6,447 nt of DNA from an uncultured Bacilli bacterium. GTDB lineage: Bacteria > Bacillota_I > Bacilli_A > RF39 > UBA660. Positions 6,373 through 6,447 of the stretch are shown here, piece by piece. The stretch spans positions 1 to 6,447 of the forward strand of contig CANQRJ010000080.1 in the NCBI GenBank assembly GCA_947626215.1, written 5' to 3'. The notes beneath the pieces are model-generated. The model had not been told where the DNA came from, ran no database searches, and worked only from the letters and a program-made list of their open reading frames with translations. The translations under genes were made by a program, and so were the position numbers. Numbering within the stretch: the stretch's first letter is position 1; each line of letters starts with the position of its first letter.

Positions 6373-6447
6373 TGGTGGCTCGCTCGGGATTCGAACCCGA
6401 GACCCTTTGATTAAAAGTCAAATGCTCTACCTACTGAGCTAGCGAAC
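6373..6447 (-). tRNA. tRNA-Lys (anticodon UUU), lacking only its first base at the window edge
   Basis: On the minus strand the cloverleaf folds completely. Base 6447 is position 2, so position 1 (expected G, pairing with C72) is just outside. Acceptor positions 2-7 (GTTCGC) pair with 66-71 with one G-U. The D arm is GCTC/GAGC, the anticodon stem TTTGA/TCAAA is perfect around loop CTTTTAA with anticodon TTT at 6415-6413, and the T arm is TCGGG-TTCGAAT-CCCGA. The discriminator is A and CCA is encoded (6375-6373). Full length would be 76 bases. It is transcribed toward asnB; further tRNAs may lie beyond the right edge. Confidence 0.97.

Noticed and set aside
6441..6447. Apparent mispairing of GTTCGCT with the 3' acceptor strand of the tRNA
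   Set aside because: The window ends at tRNA position 2; shifting by one base gives full acceptor pairing, so the tRNA is not defective.

Overview
The window looks like chromosomal DNA from an AT-rich low-GC Gram-positive bacterium (Bacillota). A gut-type Erysipelotrichales or Tenericutes-related lineage would fit. I base this on the strong A/T bias in codons and spacers, the AGGAGG-type ribosome binding sites, the intrinsic terminators with T-runs, and the family types of the proteins. TGA is used as a stop (end of ileS) and tryptophans are TGG, so the standard bacterial code applies and not the Mycoplasma code. Lineage is an inference; no phylogenetic marker is complete here.

Layout: (1) 1-1716 is the 3' part of ileS, a type-2 (eukaryote-like) isoleucyl-tRNA synthetase, followed by an AT-rich hairpin with a T-run. 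(2) An extended -10 promoter at about 1753-1781 opens a tight three-gene operon on the plus strand. It encodes an alanine racemase family protein (1803-2981), an ATP-grasp ligase resembling D-aspartate ligases of peptidoglycan cross-bridge synthesis (2995-4209), and a glutamine-dependent asparagine synthase family amidotransferase (4212-6047). (3) 6048-6372 is an AT-rich convergent intergenic region with terminators for both directions and a doubtful 20-codon minus-strand ORF. (4) 6373-6447 is tRNA-Lys(UUU) on the minus strand, complete except for its first base, which lies just outside the window.

The most interesting content is the operon. A PLP amino-acid racemase, a D-aspartate-ligase-like ATP-grasp enzyme and an AsnB/AsnH-type amidotransferase are precisely the activities needed to make a D-amino acid, attach it to a peptidoglycan precursor and amidate a carboxylate. 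In Lactococcus and Enterococcus, D-Asp/D-Asn cross-bridges are built by an aspartate racemase, the ligase Asl and, in Lactococcus, the amidotransferase AsnH. Here the racemase is of the alanine type with a lineage-specific insertion. The cell-wall assignment is therefore a reasoned hypothesis and has not been shown.
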